A stretch of 64,000 nucleotides of DNA from JAFDZO01 sp044226845 (GCA_044226845.1 JBGAGG010000018.1:1-64000), one strand, 5' to 3'; shown: positions 19,130 to 29,189, numbered from the stretch's first letter. Numbers and translations are program-made. The notes: generated by a model from the letters alone, not told the origin.

Positions 19130-19440
19130 AGGATTGGGTTTTTAATTTGTTAATTAATGACTTCAACCCCCCTTTATACACATCCTGTGCCAAAAAATTT
19201 GACGAGTTACAGCCTGTAATTCAACCCTCAAAAACGCAAATGATAGTGTAAAATATCACTATATAGCAGGAATACTACTTACATCTTATGAAATCATATT
19301 TCGCATCCAGTGAGAATGTTTTACTTTTAAGAGAAAATCGAAAAACTCTCGTATTTTTATAATTATCAATGGTTTAAAAAACGAGTATTTCTCTAAAAAA
19401 GTCTTTGTTTTTATGAACGGAATGAGTGATATTGTGATGT
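19130..19440. other. Intergenic region without recognised gene
   Basis: About 310 bases of AT-rich sequence before the first T9SS paralogue. A weak inverted repeat (AGAAAATCGAAAAACTCTCG and partial complement downstream near 19380) is present. Nothing else is supported. Confidence 0.4.
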
Positions 19441-20904
19441 ATGAAAAAGATACTGCTATTAATTCCGGTTGTTTTTTTGTGTTTGAGTGTTTGTGGAATG
19501 GCGCAGACTACATGGCAAAAAATATATCAAACTCAATTTTCTAAACATGGGAAAATCTCATCAAGTTGTTTAACTGACTCAGGAAACTTTTATGTGGCTG
19601 GCTCAGCTTTTGTTCCTGTGGGGTCTAACGGATTTAGTGGACTTTTAGTAATGAAGTTAAACCAATATGGGGATAAATTGTGGGAAAAAATATTTGGCGG
19701 TTATCCACCGGGTCAAGGTGCAGTATGTATTACGGAATCTCCTGATCATGGCTGTGTAATTTCAGGTTCAGCCGACACTGCTTTTTGTATAAAGTTTAGT
19801 GCTCAGGGAAACTTAGAGTGGAGAAGAGTATACAATAATGACGGAGCAAGGTTTGATCATATCATTCAAACATCGGATGAAGGTTATCTTTTATGTGGCG
19901 TCACTGATTATCTTAAGGGATATATCCTAAAAATTGATTCATTAGGAAATCAAGAATGGGATACCATTTATACCTCCGAATACTCTAAAAAAGTACACTA
20001 CTCCCTTCAAACCTCTGACGGATATTTATTATGTGGGTTTAATAGCCCTACACCTGATCAACAATATGGATTTGTAACTAAATTAGATTTGAGTGGACAT
20101 TTCATATGGGAAAAAAATTATTTCCTTAACAATTTTTCATACGGCGTAAAAAAAATACTTATCAGAAATAATAATTATTGGTTAATTGGTTCATACTACA
20201 TAAATAGTGTCGAAAGAAATAAACTAGGAATTTTAAAAATTAATGGACAAGGCGATGTTTTAGACTCTGTTTTTATACAAGGTACTGACCCAAAATACAT
20301 AGAAACTTTAACTGGTTTTAATTTTGTCTCAAAAAACAAATTAGCTTTATCTATTGCAAAAGTACCATACGTTTTAACAACAAAGGATACTAATTCATCT
20401 GAAATCAGGCTGATTGACACAACCGGTTTATTTGTAAATAACAGAACATTTGATTTATACGGAACTTTAGAATTGAATTTCTTAAACAATTATTACGATA
20501 CCGGCTTTATTACGGGGGGTTATGTTAACTATGGAAATTTTCAAACTACAAATAATTCTAGACCATATATAGCAAGATTAGATAGTAATTTGAATGTGTC
20601 ACCAGTTTCAAACATTTCTAATGTTAATTTATTAGTCAACAATTTCACGCTCCACCAAAACTACCCCAACCCGTTCAATCCCTCTACAAAAATATCTTAC
20701 GCATTAAAAAAATCTTCAGTCATAGAATTAAAATTATTCGATATAAACGGACGCATGATAAAAATTATCGAAAGCGGATTTAAGCCCGCCGGCTCTTACG
20801 AAATAAACTTCTCCGCTGAAGGACTTTCATCGGGAGTGTATTTCTTCTCCCTCTACTCCGAAGGAATTTTAATGGATACGAAAAAAGCTGTGGTGATGAA
20901 ATGA
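19441..20904 (+). CDS. Secreted T9SS cargo protein, WD/beta-propeller-like repeats (paralogue 1)
   Basis: 487 residues. A signal peptide (KKILLLIPVVFLCLSVCGMAQ) is followed by repeated blocks of about 50 residues with LLVMKLNQYGDKLWEKIFGG-type endings, i.e. strand pairs ending in LW/EW plus acidic residues, as in beta-propeller lectin-like proteins. Repeats carry the phrase SDEGYLLCG or SPDHGCVISG. The C-terminus is a T9SS type A sorting domain (HQNYPNPFNPSTKISYALKK, SSGVYFFSLYSEG). It overlaps the next paralogue by 4 bp, so the pair is one operon, probably from gene duplication. Ligand unknown. Confidence 0.8.
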   Translation: MKKILLLIPVVFLCLSVCGMAQTTWQKIYQTQFSKHGKISSSCLTDSGNFYVAGSAFVPVGSNGFSGLLVMKLNQYGDKLWEKIFGGYPPGQGAVCITESPDHGCVISGSADTAFCIKFSAQGNLEWRRVYNNDGARFDHIIQTSDEGYLLCGVTDYLKGYILKIDSLGNQEWDTIYTSEYSKKVHYSLQTSDGYLLCGFNSPTPDQQYGFVTKLDLSGHFIWEKNYFLNNFSYGVKKILIRNNNYWLIGSYYINSVERNKLGILKINGQGDVLDSVFIQGTDPKYIETLTGFNFVSKNKLALSIAKVPYVLTTKDTNSSEIRLIDTTGLFVNNRTFDLYGTLELNFLNNYYDTGFITGGYVNYGNFQTTNNSRPYIARLDSNLNVSPVSNISNVNLLVNNFTLHQNYPNPFNPSTKISYALKKSSVIELKLFDINGRMIKIIESGFKPAGSYEINFSAEGLSSGVYFFSLYSEGILMDTKKAVVMK

Positions 20905-22298
20905 AAAAGACTATAATAATATTATCAGTCCTCATATTGATGTGCTTAAGTGTTTGTGCCGAGGCACAATCCCTCTCATGGCAAAAGTTATATAATGGAC
21001 CCGGTATATTTTATGATGACGAAGGCTATGGAATTTGCAAAGCCGACTCAGACAATTTGTATATAATAGGCAAAACCCTAATAAATATTAATCCCTTCTC
21101 AAGAATTTACCTTATTAAAATAAATAAGTTTGGTGATACGCTATGGACAAGAACTTTCATAGCTTCAGGGGAATCAAATTCAGATGGACTAGCAATAACT
21201 TCAAGTGATAACGGAAGCTGCGTACTTACAGGTAGAAGTGATTCTGCATTTACAATTAAAGTTGGTCCGGATGGAAATATTCTATGGAAGAAAAATTATT
21301 TTAATGATGGCACAAGCCATATAAAAATCATCAGGACAATAGATAATGGTTATGCAATGTTAAGCAGTACATCAGAATTAATGAAGTTAGATTCATCCGG
21401 TAACTTTGTATGGAAATATTCCTATCAACAGTATTTTAATATAGGATGTTTTACCGAATCATATGACGGAAACTTTATTGTTTCCGGACACAATTGGGAT
21501 AGTTCATTCATAGCAAAAATTAGTTCTATAGGAAATATTGTTTGGGTAAATGGTTTTCGAATTCGAGATTTCTTATTTTCACCTGAAAGCATTATAAAAG
21601 CAAACACGGGGTATTCTGTTTCAGGTTTTGCCAGTATAGGAGGACTCACAGTTTGCAAATTTGATTCTTCAGGTAATCTTATAAATTATATCTCCTATCA
21701 GCCGGATACTCTTGAACGGCATTCGGATTTAAAGCTTTATAAAAATAAACATTACTTACTTTTATCAAACGTTGAAGAACAAAATGTTAGCCATTATTCT
21801 AAGTTAAGAGTTCTCGATACTTCAGGAGCAATCTTAACGACAAAATATTTTAGACTTTCAGAAGGAAACAGACTTAGACAAATTGAAATTGCCAATAACA
21901 ATGACGTACTTTTTATAGGAGAAGGCGATGATAAAAGATTCCCCGGCAGTGAAAACATCTATTGCATACGAACTGACAGCACTTTTAATGCGCCACCCGT
22001 TATAGGTATTAATAGTCATAATTCTATCATAAACAATTTCTCCCTCCGCCAAAACTACCCCAACCCTTTCAATCCCTCTACAAAAATATCGTACTCATTA
22101 AAAAAATCTTCGGAGATAGAATTGAAGTTATTCGATATAAACGGACGTTTGGTAAAAATTATCGAAAGCGGATTCAAGCCTGACGGCTCATATGAAATAA
22201 ATTTCTCCGTTGAAGGACTTTCATCGGGAGTATATTTCTTCTCTTTATATTCAAAAGGTATTTTAATGGATACTAAAAAAGCTGTAATGATAAAGTAG
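20901..22298 (+). CDS. Secreted T9SS cargo protein, beta-propeller-like repeats (paralogue 2)
   Basis: 465 residues, with the same layout as the upstream gene: signal peptide (IIILSVLILMCLSVCAEAQ), repeats of the type YLIKINKFGDTLWTRTF and SSDNGSCVLTGRSDSAF, and a T9SS sorting domain (RQNYPNPFNPSTKISYSLKK) nearly identical to its neighbour's over the last about 75 residues, while the repeat region has diverged. The ATG overlaps the previous stop (ATGA), so the two are translationally coupled. Confidence 0.8.
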   Translation: MKKTIIILSVLILMCLSVCAEAQSLSWQKLYNGPGIFYDDEGYGICKADSDNLYIIGKTLININPFSRIYLIKINKFGDTLWTRTFIASGESNSDGLAITSSDNGSCVLTGRSDSAFTIKVGPDGNILWKKNYFNDGTSHIKIIRTIDNGYAMLSSTSELMKLDSSGNFVWKYSYQQYFNIGCFTESYDGNFIVSGHNWDSSFIAKISSIGNIVWVNGFRIRDFLFSPESIIKANTGYSVSGFASIGGLTVCKFDSSGNLINYISYQPDTLERHSDLKLYKNKHYLLLSNVEEQNVSHYSKLRVLDTSGAILTTKYFRLSEGNRLRQIEIANNNDVLFIGEGDDKRFPGSENIYCIRTDSTFNAPPVIGINSHNSIINNFSLRQNYPNPFNPSTKISYSLKKSSEIELKLFDINGRLVKIIESGFKPDGSYEINFSVEGLSSGVYFFSLYSKGILMDTKKAVMIK

Positions 22299-22539
22299 CA
22301 GCGTATTTTTAAATTCCACTATAAGCGCCTGTGAAATTGCTTTTCTAAAATTCAACTTATCTGTCAATACTTTAAAAAATATATTTACCTATTAGTAGTA
22401 ATAAGGTGAATTTGATTTTAAAAGAAGAATGGTATTGTTAAATTAAAATGGTGAAATCCATTTCTGAAAGAGTTAAAAGGATTATGCTTCCCGCTAAAGC
22501 TGGACAGGAAAGACGGGACTGAGTTTTACACAGAATGTT

Positions 22540-22890
22540 ACTATTTTGTTACAATTTGAAATGTGAAATGTGAAATTAAAAGAATCCGACTATTTCCCGA
22601 CTTTTTGCAAATAGCGAAATAGTTTAGATAAAATGTTACTTTTTTGTTACAATCTAAAATTGAAATCTAAAATAAGAGAATCCGACTATTTCCCGACTTT
22701 TTGCAAATAGTGAAATAGTATAGATAAAATGTTACTTTTTTGTTACAATTTGAAATCTAAAATTTGAAATTATAAGAATCCGACTAATTCCCGACTTTTT
22801 GCAAATAGTGAAATAGTCACAGCAAAATATTACAATTTGTAACTCGTAATTTGGAATTCGTAATTGAAAGAAGAATCCGACTATTCAGAA
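22540..22890. repeat. Intergenic tandem repeat, about 97-bp period, 3 to 4 copies
   Basis: The core CCGACTATTTCCCGACTTTT recurs at 22586, 22682 and 22780 (one base changed), and a decayed start recurs at 22877, giving steps of 96, 98 and 97. Each unit also holds GTTAC(TTTTTT)GTTACAA and a short self-complementary ACTATTT...AAATAGT. The rest of 22299-22970 holds a REP-like TCCCGCTAAAGCTGGACA at 22489 and nothing else recognised. Confidence 0.75.
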
Positions 22891-22970
22891 AATTTTTAAA
22901 TTTAAGAGACCAAAAAAGCTAAGCTCTATAATATCAGTAATTTAATTGGAGGGTAAATAGAAATTAAATT

Positions 22971-24223
22971 TCAGGTATTTATTCCGATTCTGATGATTTT
23001 TTCGCCATATCTTGATTTCAGCTTATCCAGCTCATAATACGGGAATTTTACATCTTTCTTAAAAAGGTCAAGATTTCTTTCAAATGTATCCAGATGCAGG
23101 TCGAAAACAAATATTCCGAATGTTCTGATACGGTAATAATCAGATGGCTGCCATTATCCCTGTTTGTGTAAGCCGGAAATCGATGCTCTCCGCCTGTATA
23201 ATTCAAATCATCGTAGCGGATTGAAAAACTCATGCTTCCTGCAACAAGCTGCTTGCTGCGCATCTTACGACAGATGTACTCTGCAAGGTAGCGGATTTCC
23301 CGCTCGGCATCAGGGGAGTTTGTTACCGGATTTAAGACCGTATGGTTATGCCCAAGGCATTTCTCTTTTTCTGTCTTAACAAATATACCTGAAGTATCTT
23401 CACCTCTTGCGCACTTTCGGAATACAATTCCGTTTATGCCAAACTCCTTCCGCATACGTACTTCATTCGATTGTGCAAGATCACCAATTGTAGTAATTCC
23501 CATTGACAGAAGGCGGCGGTAGATCCGCCTGCCGACTCCCCAAAGTTTATCTGCCGGCAGCTTTAAAATTCTCTCAGGCTTGCCGAATTCTATAGGAGTA
23601 AATCCGTTTGGCTTATCAAGTTTGCTTGCAGCTTTTGCATAGGATTTATTATAGGATGCTCCGATAGATACGAAAAGTCCCAGCTCATCCCAAATAGCTT
23701 TCTTTACTTTTTCTCCAAGCTTTTTTGCTTCATCAAAATTCCTTACTATATCAGAGCCTTCCATAAAACACTCATCTATGCTGTATTGCTCTACGCAGTC
23801 ATGGGGAAAATACTCTTTTAAAATAGTTAATACATCTAATAATGTTCGCTCATATTTTGGTCCGTTACACGGGAGAGATATCAGAGTCGGGCAGATTTTC
23901 TTTGCATCGATAACGGATATGCCTGTAGAGACTCCATACTTTCTTGCTTCATAAGAGGCCGTCATAACAATGCCGGCGTTTGAATCTTCCCATCCGCCCA
24001 CTGATACAGGCTTGCCCTTCAGCTCGGGGTTATCACGCTGCTCTACCTGGGCAAAGAACGCATCCAAATCAAGATGATAAAAAACTTTCCTGCTGTTATC
24101 CTTAAGCCCTAAATCAAACTCTTTTATATGGGGAAAGGAATAGGCAGGTAATATTCTTACCCTCCTGAAATTCTGAGCATGTTTTTCCCCTTCGCGCGGA
24201 ATAAAAAATTGTGAGCTAATCAT
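22971..24223 (-). pseudogene. dinB: DNA polymerase IV (Y family), C-terminus out of frame
   Basis: Translesion polymerase of the DinB family. The N-terminal catalytic part is intact: FYHLDLDAFFAQVEQRDNPE (metal-binding DxD), MTASYEARKYGVSTGISV, VEQYSIDECFMEGSD (catalytic SIDE-type motif), NKSYAKAASKLDKPNG and LWGVGRRIYRRLLSMGI. The open frame stops at 23048, but after about 23130 the expected little-finger end continues in another frame (FVFDLHLDTFERN, then SRYGEKIIRIGINT) to a stop at 22971. One indel restores a normal length of about 415 residues. This is either a recent inactivation or an assembly error. The start at 24223 leaves an unusual N-terminal extension of about 40 residues. Confidence 0.85.
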
Positions 24224-24351
24224 ACCTTAAATTATATAGGCAGATTAATTTAAGCAATGGTAAAATTTCATAATAAGTTTAAAAAATCCAATATTATGCC
24301 TTTTATTTATGGGTAAATTTTGATAATTTGTTCATTCTACCAATGATGTAA

Positions 24352-24437
24352 GCCCGGGTGGCGGAACTGGTAGACGCGCAGGACTTAAAATCCTGTTGCC
24401 TGTAAAGGCAGTATCGGTTCGATTCCGATCCCGGGCA
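24352..24437 (+). tRNA. tRNA-Leu (anticodon UAA)
   Basis: 86 nt. The acceptor arms GCCCGGG and CCCGGGC pair fully. The anticodon stem-loop CAGGA-CTTAAAA-TCCTG has anticodon TAA. A long variable arm (GTTGCCTGTAAAGGCAGTATC region) and the T-loop GGTTCGATTCC complete the class II cloverleaf. CCA is not encoded. It is the integration target of the 39-kb element: the 3' part from the anticodon stem onward is element-derived, while the displaced copy lies at 63379. Confidence 0.97.
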
Positions 24438-24440
24438 CAA
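24379..24440. repeat. attL: left 62-bp direct repeat of the integrated element
   Basis: Bases 24379-24440 (from the anticodon stem to three bases past the tRNA end) are identical to 63379-63440. This is the core duplication expected from site-specific integration in a tRNA gene, with the integrase gene close by. Confidence 0.95.
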
Positions 24441-24445
24441 GGAAG

Positions 24446-24479
24446 TCCCTTTAATTGCTAGCAGTTAAAGGGATTTTTT
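24446..24479 (+). terminator. Element-borne terminator behind tRNA-Leu
   Basis: A 14-bp near-perfect stem (24446-24459 with 24460-24473, one G-T pair) is followed by six T. It lies just inside the left end, so the integrated tRNA gene uses a terminator supplied by the element. The original one now lies beyond attR. Confidence 0.8.
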
Positions 24480-24523
24480 GTTTGTACTCACCTGTTAAAG
24501 TCACTTCAAATTTTCTTAGAATC

Positions 24524-24574
24524 TGTTCAACACTTGTGCACATTTGAGCACATTTGTTCAACACTTTGTGCACA
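24524..24574. repeat. Candidate integrase arm-binding repeats, left end
   Basis: TGTTCAACACTTGTGCACA (24524-24542) and TGTTCAACACTTTGTGCACA (24555-24574) are direct repeats about 31 bp apart, between attL and the integrase gene. Related TGTTAAACACTTT copies occur at the right end (63312-63336). Arm-site function is inferred. Confidence 0.5.
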
Positions 24575-24619
24575 CCTATTATAACAATTCCTGATCATTG
24601 CCTGTAAGGAAATCAAATC

Positions 24620-25666
24620 ATGTCATCTGAAAACATTTATCTCCATAAACGAGTTGAAGGTGGTACCTACTATTTAACGATTGTAACTACAATTAACAAG
24701 AAACGTCATTTTAAGAGAGTTTCATGTAGAACTAAAAACAAAAATGAAGCCCTCCGTTTTCTTAAAAATTATGAGAAAAATAAGAAAGCACCAGCTGTAA
24801 ATCCAAATCTAAAAATTTCTCATATCAAGAAGACCATCCTTAATTATGTAGATTCAAATTTGAGTAAAGGAAGTTTAGAAAAGTACGATTTAACATTAAG
24901 GAAATTTATTGAAGTGATAGGTGATAAAGAAATTAATCAGGTAACAATCCAAGATGTTGAAAACTTTAAAGCAATTCTGAGTAAGAACATCAGAAAGCAC
25001 TCTGTTAATACTTACATCAGGTATGTAAAAGCAATATGGAATTTACTTGTAAAGCTTGGCATTATTGGCACTTCAAATCTATCTGGTGTAAAACAGTTTA
25101 AAATCCCAGAGAAGGAAATCATAAGTTTTACCGATTCTGAAATTAAGCTGATTATAGAAAATACGAAAGATGAAAAAATAAAAAACATAATTATGTTGGC
25201 TGTTGAAACAGGTTTACGAATTTCTGAATTGTTAAATTTGAAAATAAAAAACTTAGACTTTGAAAATGAATTAATAAAAGTTAACAATACAGAAGAGTTC
25301 AGGACAAAATCAGGAAAGAATAGGATAATACCATTCAACAATAAAATTAAGGAAATAATAAACTTTGCAATGCTCAGAAAAAATCTTCAAAAAACAGATA
25401 CGGATAAATATTTATTCGTTTCAAAATACAATATTCCTTATAAAAGAAATTTTATAACCGTACGCTTCAGAAGAAAACTTGATGAGCTGAAATTTGATGA
25501 GAGATATCACTTCCATTGTTTAAGAGCAACATTTATAATGAATCTTGTTAGGAAGGGGGTTAATCCAATTATCATTCAAAAATTAGCAGGTCATTCTTCA
25601 TTAGTTGTAACTCAACGATACTGTTACATTCAAATATCAGATCTGAAGGATGCTTTGAATATGTAA
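24620..25666 (+). CDS. Tyrosine recombinase/integrase
   Basis: 348 residues. N-terminal SAM-like core-binding domain (about 65-165, ISHIKKTILNYVDSNLSKGS onward) and C-terminal catalytic domain (about 168-345). Catalytic residues are visible: Arg200 in ETGLRISELL, His299-x-x-Arg302 in HCLRATF, His325 in LAGHSS and the nucleophile Tyr334 in TQRYCY. An N-terminal arm-binding region precedes them. It lies 180 bp inside the left attachment site, pointing inward, as in tRNA-targeted islands. No excisionase was recognised. Confidence 0.93.
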   Translation: MSSENIYLHKRVEGGTYYLTIVTTINKKRHFKRVSCRTKNKNEALRFLKNYEKNKKAPAVNPNLKISHIKKTILNYVDSNLSKGSLEKYDLTLRKFIEVIGDKEINQVTIQDVENFKAILSKNIRKHSVNTYIRYVKAIWNLLVKLGIIGTSNLSGVKQFKIPEKEIISFTDSEIKLIIENTKDEKIKNIIMLAVETGLRISELLNLKIKNLDFENELIKVNNTEEFRTKSGKNRIIPFNNKIKEIINFAMLRKNLQKTDTDKYLFVSKYNIPYKRNFITVRFRRKLDELKFDERYHFHCLRATFIMNLVRKGVNPIIIQKLAGHSSLVVTQRYCYIQISDLKDALNM

Positions 25667-25816
25667 AGCTTCCTAATGTAGATAAGTACTTTATAATGGA
25701 GTATATGATATAAGATATAAAGAAAGAGTAGGAAAAAAAAAAGAAGAATAAAAAAAAAAGAAGAATAAAAAAAATGATGCTGAGTAATAATAAAAAAGAT
25801 AAATAGTAAAAAAAAA

Positions 25817-27757
25817 TCAAGAACATTTATAATTAAAAAACTCCCATAAAAGAACCATTGCAAAGGTATCCAATTCACAATATTTCAATAGAGATTCTGT
25901 TAACATGCTTCTTTCAGACTCTGACATATTAGAAAACTGCATTTGGTTATAGGCAAACATTGCAGCACCACCTTCAGCAATTACATCACCATCAAACATT
26001 AAATTTATCTCCTCTTCTGTAAAATCATATTCAAGAGGAGAAAGTAATTTATATGGGTCTTGAATTTTAGACCCATTTTTTTGAATCCAAATCATGGGTT
26101 CTTTAAAATTTTTGCTGGGTATACCTGATCCTCCATAGATAGGTTTATCATATTTATCTTGAAGATATTTTGATTCATTTAGAATTGTTGGAAGGACAAC
26201 CTTTAAGGAATTTGAACCTTTCATTCGAGGTGAATAATAGTAGTCCTTAACGAGTTCAAGCATATCTACCATTGCTCTTTCTCCATCGGTAATTTTATCA
26301 ATCCATTGAATTAGTTCTTCCTTATTTGGTAATTCATCAACACTTGTGTCATTCAATTCTCTTTTTATAGAATTTAAAACTGTCTTCTCATGTACTGCAT
26401 ATCTAAAAATTGTCCCAGTGTCACCATCCAGTTGTTTTTTTAACTCAATTAAAAAATCGAAGTTAGGAAACTTTCCAGGTTCAGTATTAATGTATTCCCC
26501 TGTATGTTCAATTCTTCCATCTTCATAAACTATGTGATGTGAGAACTGAAATGCAATTAACTCATAGGGTCTTCTATTTTTGTTAAATGGTATAGCAATT
26601 GTTGAAGTTTCAAAATCAATAAAGTGTAAAGGGTATTTCCATGTCTTCATTACTTTTTCAAGTCCTTCTTTATTAAAGTACTCTTGGGTAGTATTATTAA
26701 TTACAGAGTCATACTGAAGCTTTTGCCTAGCCTTACGAGATAAATACTCACAAGCCGTCTTATCAGTAAAAATAGATTCATCTAGTTGAGACATAAAATA
26801 ATTACCTTTGGAAAACTCTTTGTCTGCGGATCTAAAATCCCAAATGTTATAAACTATAGTTTCAGGAGATTCAGTATTATGTTTTCTAAATATTGCATCC
26901 CAACATTCCTTGAAACCACTTTTTTTCCCCGTACTCTCTTCTTGTTCATTAGTTTGAAATTCACATTTTTTGCATCTATTTTTGATTGCTGGGTTAATTT
27001 TTCCATCCCTTTTATAATTAAGTGAAACTCTCTTAATAAACTCTTCAAAACTTAAATTTAGTAAATCCTCGTTATCGGTACCTCCCAATACTAAATCAAT
27101 CTCTTTATCTACGTTCACCATAGTAAGAATAGAATTTCCTAATGAAGTTGGCGCAACATCGCCATTGATAACAACTTCAAATGAACTATCTGTTCTTTTT
27201 ATTTCAAATTTCTGATTTAATCCATCAATGGAAGTTTTTTTATTTTTGTCAGCTAAGTATAAATATGCTTCTACTTCAAATTCATCATGAGCTTTTGAAA
27301 TCACATATTTTTGAAATGAAATATCATAGATGTATTTTTTCCACCTAGAGTCAATTTTTCCTCTTGAGCCAACAAATTTATCTTTTTGGCTATCATAAGA
27401 TTTAGATTTCACTTCTACTAACTTTAACTTGTTACCTTCTTTAATCAAAATATCAACTCTGACAAAACAATCATTATATAAAAAAGCTGCTTCAAAAATT
27501 ACTACTCTATCTCTTTTTAATAACTCTTCAGTTTTAACGATTGAAGATTTGTAATCTCTTTCTTTTATCAATACCCCTTCTGGATAATAGCATCTTGCTA
27601 ATGTTCCAACTTGAAACCCACCCTTTGCCAATGCTTCAAGAAATGCATTGTCATTTTTCTGATTGGAATAAGCGTCTTTATTTAAGTAATAAAGTTTTGT
27701 TGGGCATTCAACAGCTTTTACAAATAAAGATTTTGTAAGGTATCGGGGATTTTGCAA
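25817..27757 (-). CDS. Cas4/RecB-like nuclease fused to DUF2779 domain
   Basis: 646 residues. The N-terminal part carries a PD-(D/E)XK nuclease signature (FVRVDILIKEGNKLKLVEVK: Asp then ExK). Cysteines that could hold an Fe-S cluster as in Cas4/AddB proteins are an early Cys in VKAVECPTKLYYL and the pair in NRCKKCEF, plus a later Cys in FKECWDAIF. The C-terminal half matches DUF2779, whose start LHFIDFETSTIAIPF looks like an RNase-H-like 3'-5' exonuclease (DE motif). No CRISPR array is present. Genes of this type travel alone in mobile elements. Substrate is unknown; single-stranded DNA end processing is a guess. A long purine-rich A tract lies just downstream (25720-25815). Confidence 0.75.
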   Translation of the reverse strand: MQNPRYLTKSLFVKAVECPTKLYYLNKDAYSNQKNDNAFLEALAKGGFQVGTLARCYYPEGVLIKERDYKSSIVKTEELLKRDRVVIFEAAFLYNDCFVRVDILIKEGNKLKLVEVKSKSYDSQKDKFVGSRGKIDSRWKKYIYDISFQKYVISKAHDEFEVEAYLYLADKNKKTSIDGLNQKFEIKRTDSSFEVVINGDVAPTSLGNSILTMVNVDKEIDLVLGGTDNEDLLNLSFEEFIKRVSLNYKRDGKINPAIKNRCKKCEFQTNEQEESTGKKSGFKECWDAIFRKHNTESPETIVYNIWDFRSADKEFSKGNYFMSQLDESIFTDKTACEYLSRKARQKLQYDSVINNTTQEYFNKEGLEKVMKTWKYPLHFIDFETSTIAIPFNKNRRPYELIAFQFSHHIVYEDGRIEHTGEYINTEPGKFPNFDFLIELKKQLDGDTGTIFRYAVHEKTVLNSIKRELNDTSVDELPNKEELIQWIDKITDGERAMVDMLELVKDYYYSPRMKGSNSLKVVLPTILNESKYLQDKYDKPIYGGSGIPSKNFKEPMIWIQKNGSKIQDPYKLLSPLEYDFTEEEINLMFDGDVIAEGGAAMFAYNQMQFSNMSESERSMLTESLLKYCELDTFAMVLLWEFFNYKCS

Positions 27758-27876
27758 AATATATTAATTTGATTAATGAGAAATATACAATTAAAAAAAT
27801 TAAAAACTATTTGGTTTTAAACAAGATTTAAAAGCTTCTAAAGCAATTTTAGCAACTACCTCTTATTTTTCCAAAG

Positions 27877-27978
27877 ATGCATTCCAATTTTGAAAGAAAT
27901 AAATGGGAACTTGAACCAGAAGATTTTAATGGTTTAATAAGTTGGATTGATGATTATAAAAAAATTTTCTTAAAATAA
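27877..27978 (+). other. 33-codon ORF, possible gene remnant
   Basis: A short open frame (MHSNFERNKWELEPEDFNGL...) between two minus-strand genes. Its acidic/aromatic composition looks protein-like, but it has no partner sequence and may be the tail of a lost gene. I cannot name the family. Confidence 0.2.
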
Positions 27979-28022
27979 TATAAATTCTAACTTTTCTTAA
28001 GGTTTGATATATTTGAAAACAA

Positions 28023-29006
28023 TTATCTTACTTTCCAAAATTTAACTATTCCCTCAGACAAATCATAATACTCCCTTGCAATTGGGGTTTTTTCTAAAAA
28101 TGGTTCTATTATTGCCATAGCCTCGTTCACCAACTCAAGTGATTTAGCTTTATTACTTTCGGAGTTTATATAGAATTGAGAAAAGTTTGTCAATGTAACG
28201 GCGACATCCAATGAATATGCAGACGGATTTTGCGATGCAAGTTTTCGTCTTATTTTTAATGCTTCTTCATAATGATTTTTAGCTAAAGATATTTCGTTCA
28301 TCTTAGCTTCCAAATTTGCAAGATTATTTAATGTTAATGCAACTTCTGGAAGGTATAATCCTGGATTTACCGATTCAAGTTTTATAAAAATTTCCAAGGA
28401 TTCTATATAATGATTTTTAGAATTATATATATCATTTAAATCATCTTCTAATATAGCAAGATTATTTAGTGTTATTCCTATGTCAGTAAGGTATTCATCA
28501 GGGTTTACAATGGCTAGTTCTCTTTTTATTTTCAAAGATTCTACATAGTGAGCTATAGCTGAAGATTTTTCATCTAAGACATCTTCCAATGCAGCAAGAT
28601 TATTTAATGTAACAGCTAAATAAGGAAGATATGCATCGGAATTTTCTGAATTAAGTATTTTTATTATTTCGACTGCTTCTTTATAATGGGTTTTTGCTAA
28701 ATTTGCTTCACCTATATTAGTTTCTAAATTAGCAAGGTTATTAAGTGAGAGAACAACATCAAGAAGATATTCAACAGGATTTTCTAAGGCAAGTTTTCTT
28801 CTTATCTCTAATGCTTCTTCATAGTGAACTTTTGCAGTTGTAATTTCATTTACACTATTCTCAAAATTGGCAAGATCGTTTAATGCATTTGCTACAGCCG
28901 GTAGGTATGCACTTGAATTATTTTCAGCAAGTTTCCTCAAGATTGATAATACACTCAATTCTATTTCATATTTAAAACTACTTGTTTCGTTTCTTTTTTC
29001 TTTCAT
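28023..29006 (-). CDS. Tetratricopeptide-repeat protein
   Basis: 327 residues made of about six 42-residue TPR-type repeats. Each carries the block NP.YLP.VA.TLNNLA, then an acidic turn and AK.HYEEALEIRRKLA; near-identical units imply tandem duplication within the gene. It has no enzymatic domain, signal peptide or membrane segment, so it should be a cytoplasmic scaffold or sensor. In other bacteria such extended TPR arrays are often the C-terminal parts of STAND/NLR-like proteins, but here no NTPase domain is attached. Confidence 0.85.
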   Translation of the reverse strand: MKEKRNETSSFKYEIELSVLSILRKLAENNSSAYLPAVANALNDLANFENSVNEITTAKVHYEEALEIRRKLALENPVEYLLDVVLSLNNLANLETNIGEANLAKTHYKEAVEIIKILNSENSDAYLPYLAVTLNNLAALEDVLDEKSSAIAHYVESLKIKRELAIVNPDEYLTDIGITLNNLAILEDDLNDIYNSKNHYIESLEIFIKLESVNPGLYLPEVALTLNNLANLEAKMNEISLAKNHYEEALKIRRKLASQNPSAYSLDVAVTLTNFSQFYINSESNKAKSLELVNEAMAIIEPFLEKTPIAREYYDLSEGIVKFWKVR

Positions 29007-29189
29007 TGATTAATTATTTTTCATTCCCAATAAAACTTAATTCTCCAAGGCTACTATGGATTGATAATTTTTTTCAATAACAGAGGTTTATTTTCATAAA
29101 AGTAATACTATTAATTAAAAAACTCAATTGATAACATTGAATAAATGTGTATTTATAGTTAATTTCGAAAAATATTTATCGTTAAAATA

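Noticed and set aside
22540..22890. Possible CRISPR array
   Set aside because: Units are about 97 bp and similar along their whole length with no unique spacers of equal size, and no cas genes lie nearby.
25572..25878. ORFs over the A-rich tract after the integrase
   Set aside because: They translate to low-complexity Phe/Leu/Ile runs on the strand opposite a purine-rich stretch.
25817..27757. Cas4 of a CRISPR system
   Set aside because: The protein is a Cas4-like/DUF2779 fusion; no array, Cas1 or Cas2 is present in the window.
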